This document shows positions 63,368 through 64,000 of a DNA stretch of 64,000 nucleotides, piece by piece (positions within the stretch are counted from its first letter, which is position 1; each line of letters begins with the position of its first letter). Origin of the DNA: Gracilaria gracilis (lineage: Eukaryota; Rhodophyta; Florideophyceae; Gracilariales; Gracilariaceae). Below the pieces are notes generated by a model. That model was not told where the DNA came from. It worked only from the letters and a program-made list of their open reading frames with translations, and made no database searches. The stretch lies in contig JARGSG010000031.1 in assembly GCA_030374805.1 (NCBI GenBank), forward strand, positions 186,001-250,000, written 5' to 3'. The position numbers and the translations under genes were made by a program.

Positions 63368-64000
63368 ATGTGGTCATTTCTGTATCCAATTGTTTCCGTC
63401 ATATTTGTTGTTGTGTTCTCCAGTTCCCATCATTCGGTTCACGCACAATCTCTTCTTCGTTCTTTTCTTTGTAGTTTTGGTAACCATGAATTGAAAAACC
63501 GAATGTTGGATTTAGTAGGACCGTTTGGGTTGAGCAGTGATGCACGATGTGACGATCTATCGCTTGCAGTTTGCAACAGTTCGTCATTGATGAATGCATC
63601 TACGTTTCGGAGTACTAGGTTCACTGAGAATAGTTTGGAAGAAGAGAAGCTTGAAAGAAAGGATTGGTTTGGCGAAACATATTTCAATGGCCCCCAATTC
63701 AGTTCGGAGAGGCTGATTGGAAGGTTTGGTTCCCAAGAAGTAGGAGATGGGAAGCTTGGACTTTCTGTAGCTGTACATGAAAAGAAGAGCACGGAGGGGA
63801 CAGGTCTAACACTGAGTGTAGGAGATGAGAAGGTAACAGTGAAAAGAAATGGAACAAGAACGTTTATTATTCAAAACAACAAGTTGGCGGTGGTGCAAGT
63901 GATAAAAGACGATGTGACACCTAAATTTGAGGGAGAGGTAAGCCTACCTGGTTCTGCCGATGATACTTATGTGTGGAGTGAAGTATATATTTGGAACGAG
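63368..64000 (+). CDS. Secreted hypothetical protein, open to the window end
   Basis: From ATG at 63368 the frame is open for 211 codons and leaves the window without a stop. Residues 1-26 are a good signal peptide (MWSFLYPIVSVIFVVVFSSS and a cleavage-like VHA before QSLL). The mature part has Cys residues near 36, 61 and 69, then a hydrophilic Glu/Lys/Ser-rich region. It ends in a beta-rich pattern (GLTLSVGDEKVTVKRNGTRT, FIIQNNKLAVVQVIKDD) with N-glycosylation-type sites (NSS, NAS, NGT). No family is recognised. Secretion to wall, vacuole or surface is inferred from the signal peptide. Confidence 0.65.
   Translation, partial: MWSFLYPIVSVIFVVVFSSSHHSVHAQSLLRSFLCSFGNHELKNRMLDLVGPFGLSSDARCDDLSLAVCNSSSLMNASTFRSTRFTENSLEEEKLERKDWFGETYFNGPQFSSERLIGRFGSQEVGDGKLGLSVAVHEKKSTEGTGLTLSVGDEKVTVKRNGTRTFIIQNNKLAVVQVIKDDVTPKFEGEVSLPGSADDTYVWSEVYIWNE

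Noticed and set aside
1-64000. tRNA, rRNA or CRISPR loci
   Set aside because: No cloverleaf-type A/B box pairs, rRNA blocks or regularly spaced repeats were seen by eye.

Overview
The window looks like nuclear DNA of an intron-poor, repeat-rich eukaryotic alga. My best guess is a florideophyte red alga (Chondrus-like). This rests on long uninterrupted reading frames in nuclear-type genes (SMC6, RRP5, RRP9, WDR82/Swd2, an ABCD half transporter, a class I fructose-1,6-bisphosphatase) among abundant chromodomain Ty3/gypsy, CACTA and PIF/Harbinger elements. No single marker fixes the species. I saw no tRNA, rRNA, CRISPR or bacterial operon structure.

Layout. 1-5.2 kb: broken Ty3/gypsy chromovirus cut by the window edge. 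5.6-6.0 kb: fragment of a fructose-1,6-bisphosphatase gene. 6.2-9.2 kb: a decayed hairpin repeat and a weak hypothetical gene. 9.2-12.1 kb: second, doubly truncated gypsy pol, butted against a minus-strand cluster at 12.1-15.1 kb that encodes an Ulp1-type cysteine protease. 15.9-17.1 kb: degenerate minisatellite. 17.3-23.7 kb: coiled-coil gene, a ketopantoate-reductase-like gene on the other strand, then a long broken minus-strand gene with a ParB-like domain and a 2OG-Fe(II) dioxygenase-like domain. 25.7-30.5 kb: intact 1091-residue CACTA (tnp2) transposase with a divergent partner gene. 33.7-39.0 kb: broken WDR82/Swd2 and RRP5 genes. 39.3-40.8 kb: dense hairpin-repeat cluster including a perfect 33-bp-arm palindrome. 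41.2-45.5 kb: a beta-class DNA methyltransferase joined in frame to a SET domain, then a basic repeat protein and a coiled-coil protein. 45.5-47.0 kb: a TG/CA-ended retroelement piece. 47.9-49.1 kb: PIF/Harbinger transposase. 49.1-53.2 kb: broken RRP9 and 5'-truncated SMC6. 53.5-55.5 kb: Myb/SANT-like gene split by a 995-bp solo LTR with a clean 5-bp target duplication. 56.1-60.7 kb: an intact 956-residue tandem APH-type kinase flanked by two copies of a small Cys-rich gene. 62 kb: GC-rich fragment of an ABCD3-like transporter. 63.4 kb to the end: an open gene for a secreted protein.

The most unusual content is the pair of loci that look like chromatin or DNA-modification cassettes: ParB-like plus 2OG oxygenase at 20-24 kb, and DNA methyltransferase plus SET at 41-44 kb. 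Each is followed by a small coiled-coil gene, and each reads in one frame through a few single stop codons. Whether they are mobile-element cargo, a two-part writer/eraser element or decaying host genes cannot be settled from this window alone. Most conserved housekeeping genes here are broken, while the tandem kinase, the CACTA transposase and the secreted-protein ORF are fully open. That argues against a uniform sequencing-error explanation and for a gene graveyard built by transposon activity.
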